A DNA stretch of 64,000 nucleotides, taken from contig NZ_LT629762.1 of assembly GCF_900105155.1 (NCBI RefSeq), positions 5,899,501 through 5,963,500 of the forward strand. The letters are read 5' to 3'. The translations under genes were made by a program, and so were the position numbers. Below, one piece after another: positions 1 to 7,275 of the stretch. Position 1 is the first letter of the stretch. Every line of letters begins with the position of its first letter. This stretch comes from Pseudomonas prosekii (lineage in GTDB: Bacteria > Pseudomonadota > Gammaproteobacteria > Pseudomonadales > Pseudomonadaceae). Below the pieces are notes generated by a model that ran no database searches, was not told the origin of the DNA, and worked only from the letters and a program-made list of their open reading frames with translations.

Positions 1-1
1 C

Positions 2-88
2 ACGCTGCTCAAAGTCGGCGATTTTGCCGTGACGCTGGTGGGCGTCGGGCTCGATCACCTGTCCTCCTCGAGTTTTACTTTTGCATAA
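2..88 (+). CDS. C-terminal end of an upstream RTX lipase paralogue (partial)
   Basis: Only the last 28 codons are inside the window, ending in TAA. The peptide TLLKVGDFAVTLVGVGLDHL lines up closely with the last residues of the complete lipase that follows (TLLKFGGDSVTLVGVGLESL), so this is the tail of a second, tandem copy. In class I.3 lipases this end carries the uncleaved C-terminal signal read by the type I (ABC) secretion machinery. The body of the gene lies outside the window, so catalytic competence cannot be judged. Confidence 0.75.
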   Translation, partial: TLLKVGDFAVTLVGVGLDHLSSSSFTFA

Positions 89-114
89 GGACTGCACGCA
101 CTGAAATGCTCCGG

Positions 115-138
115 AGCGCCTCGTCCCAGAGGCGCTTT
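115..138 (+). terminator. Hairpin after the first lipase
   Basis: An 8-bp perfect stem (agcgcctc / gaggcgct) with a 6-base loop and a short T run lies between the two lipase genes. It probably ends or attenuates transcription of the upstream copy. The T run is weak, so it may be only a partial terminator. Confidence 0.5.
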
Positions 139-185
139 GGCTGTGAGCTATCTCTGACAATTCCAACAAAAGAGAGGCAATAGCA

Positions 186-2039
186 ATGGGTGTTTTCGAC
201 TACAAGAACTTCAGCACAGCCGAATCCAAGGCGTTGTTCAGCGATGCCATGGCCATCACGCTGTATTCCTATCACAACCTCGATAACGGTTTTGCCACCG
301 GTTACCAGCACAACGGTTTCGGCCTCGGCTTGCCGGCCACGCTGGTCGCCGCGTTGATTGGCGGCACCGATTCGCAAGGGGTGATTCCCGGCATTCCGTG
401 GAATCCCGATTCGGAAAAACTTGCACTGGAAGCCGTGAAAAAGGCCGGTTGGACGCCGATTACCGCCGCGCAGTTGGGCTACGACGGCAAGACTGATGCG
501 CGCGGCACCTTCTACGGCGAGAAGGCCGGATACACCAGCGCTCAGGTGGAAATTCTCGGCAAGTACGACGCGCAAGGGCATCTCGGCGAGATCGGGATTT
601 CCTTTCGCGGCACCAGCGGGCCTCGGGAAATCCTCATCGGTGATTCCATCGCCGACGCCATCAGCGACCTGCTGGCAGCCTTTGGTCCCAAGGATTACGC
701 AAAAAATTACGCCGGCGAAGCGTTTGGCAAATTGCTCGGCAACGTCGCCGCGTTTGCCGGCGCCCATGGCTTGTCCGGCAAGGACGTGCTGGTCAGCGGC
801 CATAGCCTCGGCGGGCTGGCGGTCAACAGCCTGGCGGATTTGAGCGGCAACAAGTGGTCGGGTTTCTACCAGGATTCGAACTACATCGCCTACGCTTCGC
901 CGACCCAGAGCAGCACCGACAAAGTGCTCAACGTCGGCTACGAGAACGACCCGGTGTTTCGCGCCCTCGACGGTTCGACCTTCACTTCGGCATCGCTCGG
1001 CGTGCACGACGCGGCCAAGGTTTCGGCGACCGACAATATCGTCAGTTTCAACGATCACTACGCCTCGACGGCGTGGAACGTGCTGCCGTTTTCCATCCTC
1101 AATGTGCCGACCTGGATTTCCCATTTGCCGAGCGCCTATGGCGACGGCATGAACCGCGTGATCGACTCGAAGTTCTACGAGCTGACCAGCAGGGACTCGA
1201 CGATTATTGTCGCCAACCTCTCCGATCCGGCGCGTGCTAACACTTGGGTGCAAGACCTCAACCGCAACGCGGAAACGCACAAGGGCAGCACGTTGATCAT
1301 CGGCAGCGACGGCAATGATTTGCTTCAGGGCGGCAAGGGTAACGACTACCTCGAAGGGCGCGACGGCAACGACATCTTCCGCGACGGCGGTGGCTACAAC
1401 ATCGTGCTCGGCGGCAAGGGCAGCAACGTGCTCGACCTGCAGCAATCGGTGAAAAACTTCACGTTCGCCAATGACGGCGTCGGCAATCTGTACGTGAAGG
1501 ATGCGAGCGGCGGGATCAGCATCACCCGCGACATCGCCACCGTGATCACCAAGGAGCCGGCGTTTCTCTGGGGCGTGTTCAAGGACGACGTCAGCCATAG
1601 CGTGACGGCGGATGGTTTGAAGGTCGGCAGCAATCTCACGCAATACGCTTCGACGGTGAAGGGCGGGGCCGGCGCCGACACGTTGACCGCGAAGGCCAGC
1701 GGCGACTGGTTGTTCGGGCTCGATGGCCACGACCATTTGATTGGCGGCAAGGGCAATGACGTGTTTGTCGGCGGCGCCGGTAATGACCTGATTGAGGCTG
1801 GCGGCGGGGTTAATACGTTCCTGTTCAGCGGGGCATTTGGCCAGGACCGGGTGGTCGGGTATCAGGCGACTGACAAACTGGTGTTCCTTGGCGTGCAGGG
1901 CGTGACGCCGGACGACAACTTCCGCGCGCATGCGTCGGCGGTCGGGCAGGACACGCTGCTGAAATTTGGGGGTGATTCGGTGACGCTGGTCGGGGTGGGG
2001 CTGGAGAGTTTGACCGGCGCCGGGATTGTGATTGCCTGA
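186..2039 (+). CDS. Secreted class I.3 triacylglycerol lipase (RTX, type I secreted)
   Basis: A 617-residue extracellular lipase, the same length as the well-studied Pseudomonas sp. MIS38 enzyme. The N-terminal alpha/beta hydrolase half (about 1-370) contains the GHSLGG nucleophile elbow with Ser207. Asp255 (in YENDP) and His313 (in WISHLP) fall at the positions expected for the catalytic triad. From about 373 come two blocks of glycine/aspartate nonapeptide repeats (GGxGxDxxx type), which fold as Ca2+-binding beta rolls, then a hydrophobic C-terminal tail for ABC-transporter secretion. There is no N-terminal signal peptide, as expected. The start has an AGAGAGG ribosome site 8 bases upstream. 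It sits directly behind a paralogue, so tandem duplication is likely. The secretion ABC genes are not in the window. Confidence 0.95.
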   Translation: MGVFDYKNFSTAESKALFSDAMAITLYSYHNLDNGFATGYQHNGFGLGLPATLVAALIGGTDSQGVIPGIPWNPDSEKLALEAVKKAGWTPITAAQLGYDGKTDARGTFYGEKAGYTSAQVEILGKYDAQGHLGEIGISFRGTSGPREILIGDSIADAISDLLAAFGPKDYAKNYAGEAFGKLLGNVAAFAGAHGLSGKDVLVSGHSLGGLAVNSLADLSGNKWSGFYQDSNYIAYASPTQSSTDKVLNVGYENDPVFRALDGSTFTSASLGVHDAAKVSATDNIVSFNDHYASTAWNVLPFSILNVPTWISHLPSAYGDGMNRVIDSKFYELTSRDSTIIVANLSDPARANTWVQDLNRNAETHKGSTLIIGSDGNDLLQGGKGNDYLEGRDGNDIFRDGGGYNIVLGGKGSNVLDLQQSVKNFTFANDGVGNLYVKDASGGISITRDIATVITKEPAFLWGVFKDDVSHSVTADGLKVGSNLTQYASTVKGGAGADTLTAKASGDWLFGLDGHDHLIGGKGNDVFVGGAGNDLIEAGGGVNTFLFSGAFGQDRVVGYQATDKLVFLGVQGVTPDDNFRAHASAVGQDTLLKFGGDSVTLVGVGLESLTGAGIVIA

Positions 2040-2047
2040 CAGCGCCT

Positions 2048-2116
2048 CTTCGCGGGCAAGCCTCGCTCCTACAGGGATTACGCGATCCCCTGTAGGAGCG
2101 AGGCTTGCCCGCGAAG
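2048..2116. repeat. REP palindrome pair (type A REPIN)
   Basis: Two inverted copies of a 23-base motif (cttcgcgggcaagcctcgct...) are separated by about 20 bases and form a long near-perfect hairpin. The same element recurs at 2665-2733 and as a single arm at 18599-18623. This is typical of Pseudomonas REP elements mobilised by RAYT (TnpA-REP) proteins. It lies immediately after the lipase stop and can also act as a transcript-end hairpin. Confidence 0.9.
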
Positions 2117-2275
2117 GCGTCATTCCAGCCGCCATCAATTCAAAGATGTGCAACCGCCATCGCGCTGATTGCGTGACTCGCCCGCCATTTTCTGACTCAA
2201 AACACCTGCACTAAAGCGTCCGCCGACTTTTTCGTTAACGGAATGCGGTCATTGAGTAAAAGGAGATGGGGTCAC

Positions 2276-2641
2276 GTGAGTAACAGCAAGAGGATTGTCT
2301 GGGGGTTGGCATTGGCCGTGTTATCGGCGAGCGCCGCTGCGGATTTGCCTCACAGCTCGATTTTGAGCCGGTATGGCATGACGCCAGATGAATTGCCAAA
2401 ACCGCCAGCCATCGAAACCAAACCCGTTGCTGAAGAGAAAAGCCTGTTTCAGGTTCAGCCGGAACAGCCTTGGGCGACGGTGCGCATTGGCAACGGGAAT
2501 TTGCCGGAAGTGACGGGCAACATCAGCATCGACAATTCGGTGCGACAGGAATATGAGCGGTGCCACAAGCTGCGCGCGGAGATGATCAAGCGTGGCGATC
2601 GATATGTCGTGTGCGACAGCGCCATGCCGGGGATGCCATAG
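2276..2641 (+). CDS. Small exported protein of unknown function
   Basis: Unrecognised protein of 121 residues. I chose the GTG start at 2276 because an AAAGGAG site lies about 10 bases upstream and it gives a clean signal peptide: SNSKR, then a hydrophobic stretch, with likely cleavage after SAAA before DLPHS. An ATG at 2243 in the same frame would put extra residues before the signal peptide and lacks a comparable ribosome site. The mature protein is short, proline- and charge-rich, with two cysteines (in ERCHK and VVCDS) that could pair in the periplasm. It lies between two copies of the same REP element, so it is a one-gene unit. No function is inferred. Confidence 0.65.
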   Translation: MSNSKRIVWGLALAVLSASAAADLPHSSILSRYGMTPDELPKPPAIETKPVAEEKSLFQVQPEQPWATVRIGNGNLPEVTGNISIDNSVRQEYERCHKLRAEMIKRGDRYVVCDSAMPGMP

Positions 2642-2664
2642 ATTTGCAGTGAATTGACGGGCCT

Positions 2665-2733
2665 CTTCGCGGGCAAGCCTCGCTCCTGCAGGGATTACGC
2701 GATCCACTGTAGGAGCGAGGCTTGCCCGCGAAG
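2665..2733. repeat. REP palindrome pair (type A REPIN), second copy
   Basis: This is nearly base-for-base the same as the element at 2048-2116, in the same arrangement of two inverted arms around a short core. It lies between the convergent ends of the small exported protein gene (+) and the lipoprotein gene (minus). Confidence 0.9.
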
Positions 2734-2748
2734 AACGATAACGCGGTC

Positions 2749-2973
2749 TTAGTCTTCCTCGCGAACCGTCGCAACTTCGTCAGCCTTGACCTTCACTTTC
2801 GCCCCGGAAATATCCTCGAACTCATAGAAGCCGTCCTTGGTTTCGGTTTTCGGCATGTCCTTGGTCAAATACTGGGTGCCGTTCTGCAGGGTCACGACGG
2901 TTGGCGTCGAGCAACCGGCCAGGGCCAGGAAGGCCGCTACTGCCAATGGCAGGCCCAGGGTTTTGATATTCAT
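2749..2973 (-). CDS. YgdI/YgdR-type small lipoprotein
   Basis: A 74-residue outer-membrane lipoprotein candidate. The signal peptide ends in the lipobox LAGC (LALAGCSTP), so lipid attachment to that cysteine is expected. The mature part (TVVTLQNGTQYLTKD...) matches the DUF903/YgdI-YgdR pattern, a small SH3-like beta fold of unknown role. The ATG at 2973 is preferred over an in-frame GTG two codons upstream because GAGAGGTGA is well spaced before the ATG. It appears to be a single-gene unit. Confidence 0.85.
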   Translation of the reverse strand: MNIKTLGLPLAVAAFLALAGCSTPTVVTLQNGTQYLTKDMPKTETKDGFYEFEDISGAKVKVKADEVATVREED

Positions 2974-3204
2974 AGTCACCTCTCATGCTGCTTTGAAAAA
3001 TCAATGTGACTGTCTTCAGTCATCACTGCTGTGCTGAATATTGCTGCTTTGCTCAATGTTGCTCTATGGCGGTTGGTGCCGTTGATCGGCATAAAGTTCG
3101 ATGGCGCGGCGAAAAATTCTCGATTAGCTGCGCCGCCCATCTTTTTCCGTTTGCACCGGCAGGGCATGGCTGGTATCTGTACGCATAACCAGTACTCGCT
3201 CGCC

Positions 3205-4872
3205 ATGGCCCATTTTCCTGTGACTGCAAACCCGCTCGACGACCCGTTCTACTACTTGAATAACTTCATGCAAGTGCTTGATTGGCTTGAGCATCGTTAT
3301 GCCGACGTGCTGAGTGTAGAGGAACAACGCTTTATCGGTGAGTTCAATCAGCTGCCGCGTGAGTCGCGCGCGCTGCTGGTGCGCATGGTCATGCGCAAAG
3401 GCCTGCATTTTCGCGCCGGCAAGCTGCATTACGTCGAAATCGGCGACATCGCCATGGCCGCCGCGCCATTGCTGCAATTGGGCTGGATCGATGAGCAATC
3501 GCCGCTATTAATAGAAGAGGTGTTTGGCGTATTGCTCAAAGCCGAAATTCTCCAGTGCCTGGGCCACGCCATCGAGCAACCGAAAGGCAAGAAGACCGAT
3601 TGGCTGCCGCTGCTCAGCGAGCAGTTTCCCGAACCGCGCAGCTTCCAGCACTGGTGCCCGACGCTGGGTGATCGGTTGTTCAGCCTGACGATCATGAATC
3701 TGTGTGACCGCTTGCGCCTGATGTTTTTCGGCAATCTTTATCAGGATTGGTCAGAGTTTGTGCTCGCCGACCTCGGCATCTTCACCTACGAAAAAGTAGA
3801 ATTCTGCGCCGAATCCCGCGGGTTGCGCAGCCGCGAAGACGTTGATGCCTGCGTGTTCCTGCACGACTGCCAGCAACGCTTCGAGGCGGGCGAAGAGGTC
3901 GCGACAGTGGTCGAGCAGATCAACGCTGTGGCGCTGAGCAACCCGTGGCTGCAACGTCGGCGCGGCAAGTTGCTGTTCCAGATCGGCCAGTATTGCGAGC
4001 GGATGGCCGATTTCGCCAACGCGCTGATCATCTATCGCGACTGCGCCTACCCCGGCGCGCGCCTGCGGCTGATCCGCGTATTGGAGCGCTGCGGCGAGTA
4101 TGCGCCGGCGCTGGAACTGGCGACGGTCGCCGGGCAAGCACCGGAAAGTGCCGCCGAACAGCAGAAACTCCTTCGCGTGCTGCCACGGCTGCGGCGCAAA
4201 CTCGGCGGGCCGCCGATCAAACGCGCCAGCGCTCGGGCGATGCAGCGCCTCGACCTGCAACTGCCGCGCAGCGATATGGGCCTGTCCGTCGAGTATTACG
4301 TGCAGGCGCACTTGGCCGAAGCGGCGGCGCCGGTGCATTACGTCGAGAACAGCCTGATCAATTCACTGTTTGGCTTGCTGTGCTGGCCGGCGATTTTCGC
4401 GCCGTTGCCGGGAGCGTTTTTCCACCCGTTCCAGCGCGGGCCGGTGGACCTGCTCAATGAAGACTTCCATGATCGCCGCGCCGAACTGTTCCAGGCCTGT
4501 TTTGCCGAACTGGATGACGGCCGTTACCGCCAGACCATTCGCGAACGGTACGCCGGCAAGTGGGGCGTGCAGTCGCCGTTCGTGTTCTGGGGCGCGTTGA
4601 GCGAGGAATTGCTCGATCAAGCGCTCGATTGCCTGCCCGCCGAGCACCTCAAACACTGGTTCAGCCGTTTGCTGCTCGACATCAAGGCCAATCGCGCCGG
4701 CATGCCTGACCTGATCCAGTTTTGGCCGCAGGACAAGACCTATCGCATGATCGAGGTCAAAGGCCCGGGCGATCGCCTGCAAGACAACCAATTGCGCTGG
4801 CTCGAGTTCTGTCACGAACACCAGATGCCGATTGCCGTGTGTTACGTGCAATGGGCGGAGCAGAGCGCTTGA
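3205..4872 (+). CDS. FAN1-type VRR-NUC structure-specific nuclease
   Basis: Predicted 5'-flap and interstrand-crosslink repair nuclease, about 555 residues from the ATG at 3205, close to the length known for P. aeruginosa FAN1. An open frame extends upstream to 3031, but those residues look like read-through of an AT-rich leader; an ATG at 3166 is the other possible start. The N-terminus (DDPFYYLNNF) begins the DNA-binding region, the middle is helical and TPR-like, and the C-terminal VRR-NUC domain shows the PD-(D/E)xK core: GMPD (Asp502) followed by IEVKGPGD (Glu517, Lys519). The next gene, an XPD-like helicase, overlaps its stop by four bases, so the two are translationally coupled and probably work on the same DNA lesions. 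Confidence 0.9.
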   Translation: MAHFPVTANPLDDPFYYLNNFMQVLDWLEHRYADVLSVEEQRFIGEFNQLPRESRALLVRMVMRKGLHFRAGKLHYVEIGDIAMAAAPLLQLGWIDEQSPLLIEEVFGVLLKAEILQCLGHAIEQPKGKKTDWLPLLSEQFPEPRSFQHWCPTLGDRLFSLTIMNLCDRLRLMFFGNLYQDWSEFVLADLGIFTYEKVEFCAESRGLRSREDVDACVFLHDCQQRFEAGEEVATVVEQINAVALSNPWLQRRRGKLLFQIGQYCERMADFANALIIYRDCAYPGARLRLIRVLERCGEYAPALELATVAGQAPESAAEQQKLLRVLPRLRRKLGGPPIKRASARAMQRLDLQLPRSDMGLSVEYYVQAHLAEAAAPVHYVENSLINSLFGLLCWPAIFAPLPGAFFHPFQRGPVDLLNEDFHDRRAELFQACFAELDDGRYRQTIRERYAGKWGVQSPFVFWGALSEELLDQALDCLPAEHLKHWFSRLLLDIKANRAGMPDLIQFWPQDKTYRMIEVKGPGDRLQDNQLRWLEFCHEHQMPIAVCYVQWAEQSA

Positions 4873-7130
4873 GCTACAGCATCGCGGTGCGGGCGCTGTG
4901 TGAATTCACCGCCAAGGTCGGCGACCTCGATTTGCGCTTCACTCCGTCACCGACCGCGCTCGAAGGCATCGTCGGCCATCGCACCGTGGCCTCACGCCGC
5001 AGCGACCACTACCAAAGCGAAGTTGCGCTGATCGGCCACTATCAATCGTTGACGGTAAAGGGCAGGGCGGACGGCTACGATCCGACGCAAAACTGCCTGG
5101 AAGAAGTCAAAACCTATCGCGGCGACCTGAGCAAACAACCGGCCAACCACCGTCAGTTGCACTGGGCGCAGGCAAAAATCTACGGCTGGCTGATGTGCCA
5201 GAAGCTCGAACTGGCGCAGATCAACGTCGCGCTGGTGTATTTCGACATCATCAGCGAGAAGGAAACCTGTCTGGTCGAGGGTTATCGCGCCGAAGAACTC
5301 AAGGCGTTCTTCGAGCAACACTGCCAGTTGTTTTTGCATTGGGCCGAGCAGGAGATGGCCCATCGCGAGGCGCGCAACCACGCCGCGCAAGGGTTGACGT
5401 TTCCGCATGCCGGGTTTCGTCCGGGCCAGCGGCATCTGGCCGAATCGGTGTTCAAAGCCGTGAGCACCGGGCGCTGCCTGATGGCGCAAGCGCCGACCGG
5501 GATCGGCAAAACCGTCGGCACGCTGTTTCCAATGCTCAAGGCGTTAGCGCCGCAGCAACTGGACAAGGTGTTCTTCCTCACGGCGAAAACCCCGGGACGC
5601 AAACTGGCACTCGACGCTGCGCAAGTGATCCTCGACAGCGCCGATGCGCCGCCGCTGCGGATTCTCGAAATGATCGCGCGGGACAAGTCTTGCGAACACC
5701 CGGACAAGGCCTGCCACGGCGAATCCTGCCCGTTGGCCCAAGGCTTTTACGACCGTCTGCCCGGCGCACGGCAGGCCGCCAGTCGCTTAAGCCTGTTGAA
5801 CCAAAGCGCATTGCGCGATGTGGCGTTGCAGCACAACGTTTGCCCGTATTACCTCAGCCAGGAGATGGCGCGTTGGGCGGACGTGGTGGTCGCGGACTAC
5901 AACTATTACTTCGATTTCAGCGCATTGCTCTTCGGTTTGGCCCAAGCCAATAACTGGCGCGTCGCGGTGCTGGTGGACGAGGCGCACAACCTCGTCGAAC
6001 GCGGCCGGCAGATGTACAGCGCCAGCCTCGATCAGGCGACTCTGAATAACGTGCGCAAAACTGCGCCGGAACCGTTGAAGAAATCCCTGCAACGGGTCAA
6101 CCGCGAATGGAATGCCCTGCATGAACCGCAACTCAGCCCGTATCAGGCCTACGACCGCGCGCCGGAAAAACTCCTGCAAGCCTTGTCGTCTTGCAGCGCG
6201 AGCATCGGCGATTACCTGAATGATCATCCGCAAGGCCTCGACAGCGCTTTGCAGAATTTCTACTTCGACATGTTGCAGTTTGGCCGGGTCGCCGAGCTGT
6301 TCGACGAGCAGTATTTGTTCGACATCAGCAAACGCGACCTCGAGCGCAAGCGCAATCTGTCGACCCTGTGCCTGCGCAACGTGGTGCCCGCCGGGTTCAT
6401 TCGCCCACGCTTGACGGCGGCGCGCAGCACGGTGCTGTTTTCCGCGACGCTGAGCCCGCGCAATTACTACGCTGACCTGCTCGGCACGCCAGCGAATACC
6501 GTGTGCATCGACGTTGAATCGCCGTTTCATGCCGACCAGTTGCAGGTCAGCATCGTCAGCCGCATCTCTACGCGTTTCGTCCACCGGCAAGCCTCGCTGG
6601 AACCGATTGTCGAGCTGATCGCCCGGCAATTCAGCGAACGCCCCGGCAACTACCTGGCGTTTTTCAGCAGCTTCGATTATCTCCAGCAAGTGGCGCAGTT
6701 ACTCGCCGAGCGCCACCCGCAGATCAGCTTGTGGTCGCAATCGCGCGGCATGGCCGAAACCCAGCGCCAGGAGTTTCTCGACCAGTTCACCACGCACAGC
6801 CAAGGCGTGGGTTTCGCGGTGTTGGGCGGGGCGTTTGGGGAAGGCATTGATCTGCCCGGCGCGCGGCTGATCGGTGCGTTTATTGCGACGTTGGGCCTGG
6901 CGCAACTGAACCCGATCAACGAGCAGATGAAACACCGCATGGCCGCCATTTTCGGCGCCGGCTACGACTACACCTATCTCTATCCAGGCGTGCAAAAAGT
7001 CGTGCAAGCGGCGGGGCGGGTGATCCGCACGCAACAGGACCAAGGCGTGGTGATGCTGATTGATGATCGTTTTGGCGAGAGCAAGGTCAAACAGCTGTTG
7101 CCGCGTTGGTGGTCGGTGCAGTCCGCGTAG
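4869..7130 (+). CDS. XPD/DinG-type Fe-S helicase with N-terminal nuclease domain
   Basis: ATP-dependent superfamily 2 DNA helicase, 753 residues from a TTG at 4869. That codon overlaps the previous stop and has GGCGGAG about 10 bases upstream; a GTG at 4887 is an alternative. The N-terminal 180 residues look like a RecB/Cas4-type PD-(D/E)xK nuclease, with GRAD (Asp68) and EEVK (Glu79, Lys81). The helicase follows: Walker A APTGIGKT (Lys214), a cysteine cluster (CEHPDKAC, ESC, NVCPYY) that would hold a 4Fe-4S cluster as in XPD/DinG, Walker B DEAH (370-373) and motif VI QAAGRVIRT. Coupling to the FAN1-type nuclease suggests a two-protein repair machine. It may process crosslinks or branched DNA; that role is inference. 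Confidence 0.9.
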   Translation: MSYSIAVRALCEFTAKVGDLDLRFTPSPTALEGIVGHRTVASRRSDHYQSEVALIGHYQSLTVKGRADGYDPTQNCLEEVKTYRGDLSKQPANHRQLHWAQAKIYGWLMCQKLELAQINVALVYFDIISEKETCLVEGYRAEELKAFFEQHCQLFLHWAEQEMAHREARNHAAQGLTFPHAGFRPGQRHLAESVFKAVSTGRCLMAQAPTGIGKTVGTLFPMLKALAPQQLDKVFFLTAKTPGRKLALDAAQVILDSADAPPLRILEMIARDKSCEHPDKACHGESCPLAQGFYDRLPGARQAASRLSLLNQSALRDVALQHNVCPYYLSQEMARWADVVVADYNYYFDFSALLFGLAQANNWRVAVLVDEAHNLVERGRQMYSASLDQATLNNVRKTAPEPLKKSLQRVNREWNALHEPQLSPYQAYDRAPEKLLQALSSCSASIGDYLNDHPQGLDSALQNFYFDMLQFGRVAELFDEQYLFDISKRDLERKRNLSTLCLRNVVPAGFIRPRLTAARSTVLFSATLSPRNYYADLLGTPANTVCIDVESPFHADQLQVSIVSRISTRFVHRQASLEPIVELIARQFSERPGNYLAFFSSFDYLQQVAQLLAERHPQISLWSQSRGMAETQRQEFLDQFTTHSQGVGFAVLGGAFGEGIDLPGARLIGAFIATLGLAQLNPINEQMKHRMAAIFGAGYDYTYLYPGVQKVVQAAGRVIRTQQDQGVVMLIDDRFGESKVKQLLPRWWSVQSA

Positions 7131-7150
7131 TCTAAGGCTCGACCTCAATG

Positions 7151-7170
7151 CTGGCCATTTGGCCAGTTTT
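7151..7170 (+). terminator. Short terminator-like hairpin after the helicase
   Basis: ctggcc / ggccag stem with a 4-base loop followed by TTTT, about 20 bases after the helicase stop. The short stem makes it a modest terminator. Confidence 0.45.
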
Positions 7171-7275
7171 GCTGTGACCCTCGCGCCATCCGAGACTTCC
7201 AAGGCCTGAATTTGTATCTTTTCAAATGTGCGGTTTATCGCATACTTCGTGAAACAAAAAAGTCGGGATGGATCA

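Noticed and set aside
75..2153. Very long open frame on the minus strand opposite the lipase
   Set aside because: It mirrors the codon positions of a well-supported gene. GC-rich third positions leave antisense frames open; no ribosome site or family resemblance.
3031..3204. Extended N-terminus of the FAN1-type nuclease
   Set aside because: The extra 58 residues lack family similarity, and the length from 3205 fits known bacterial FAN1.
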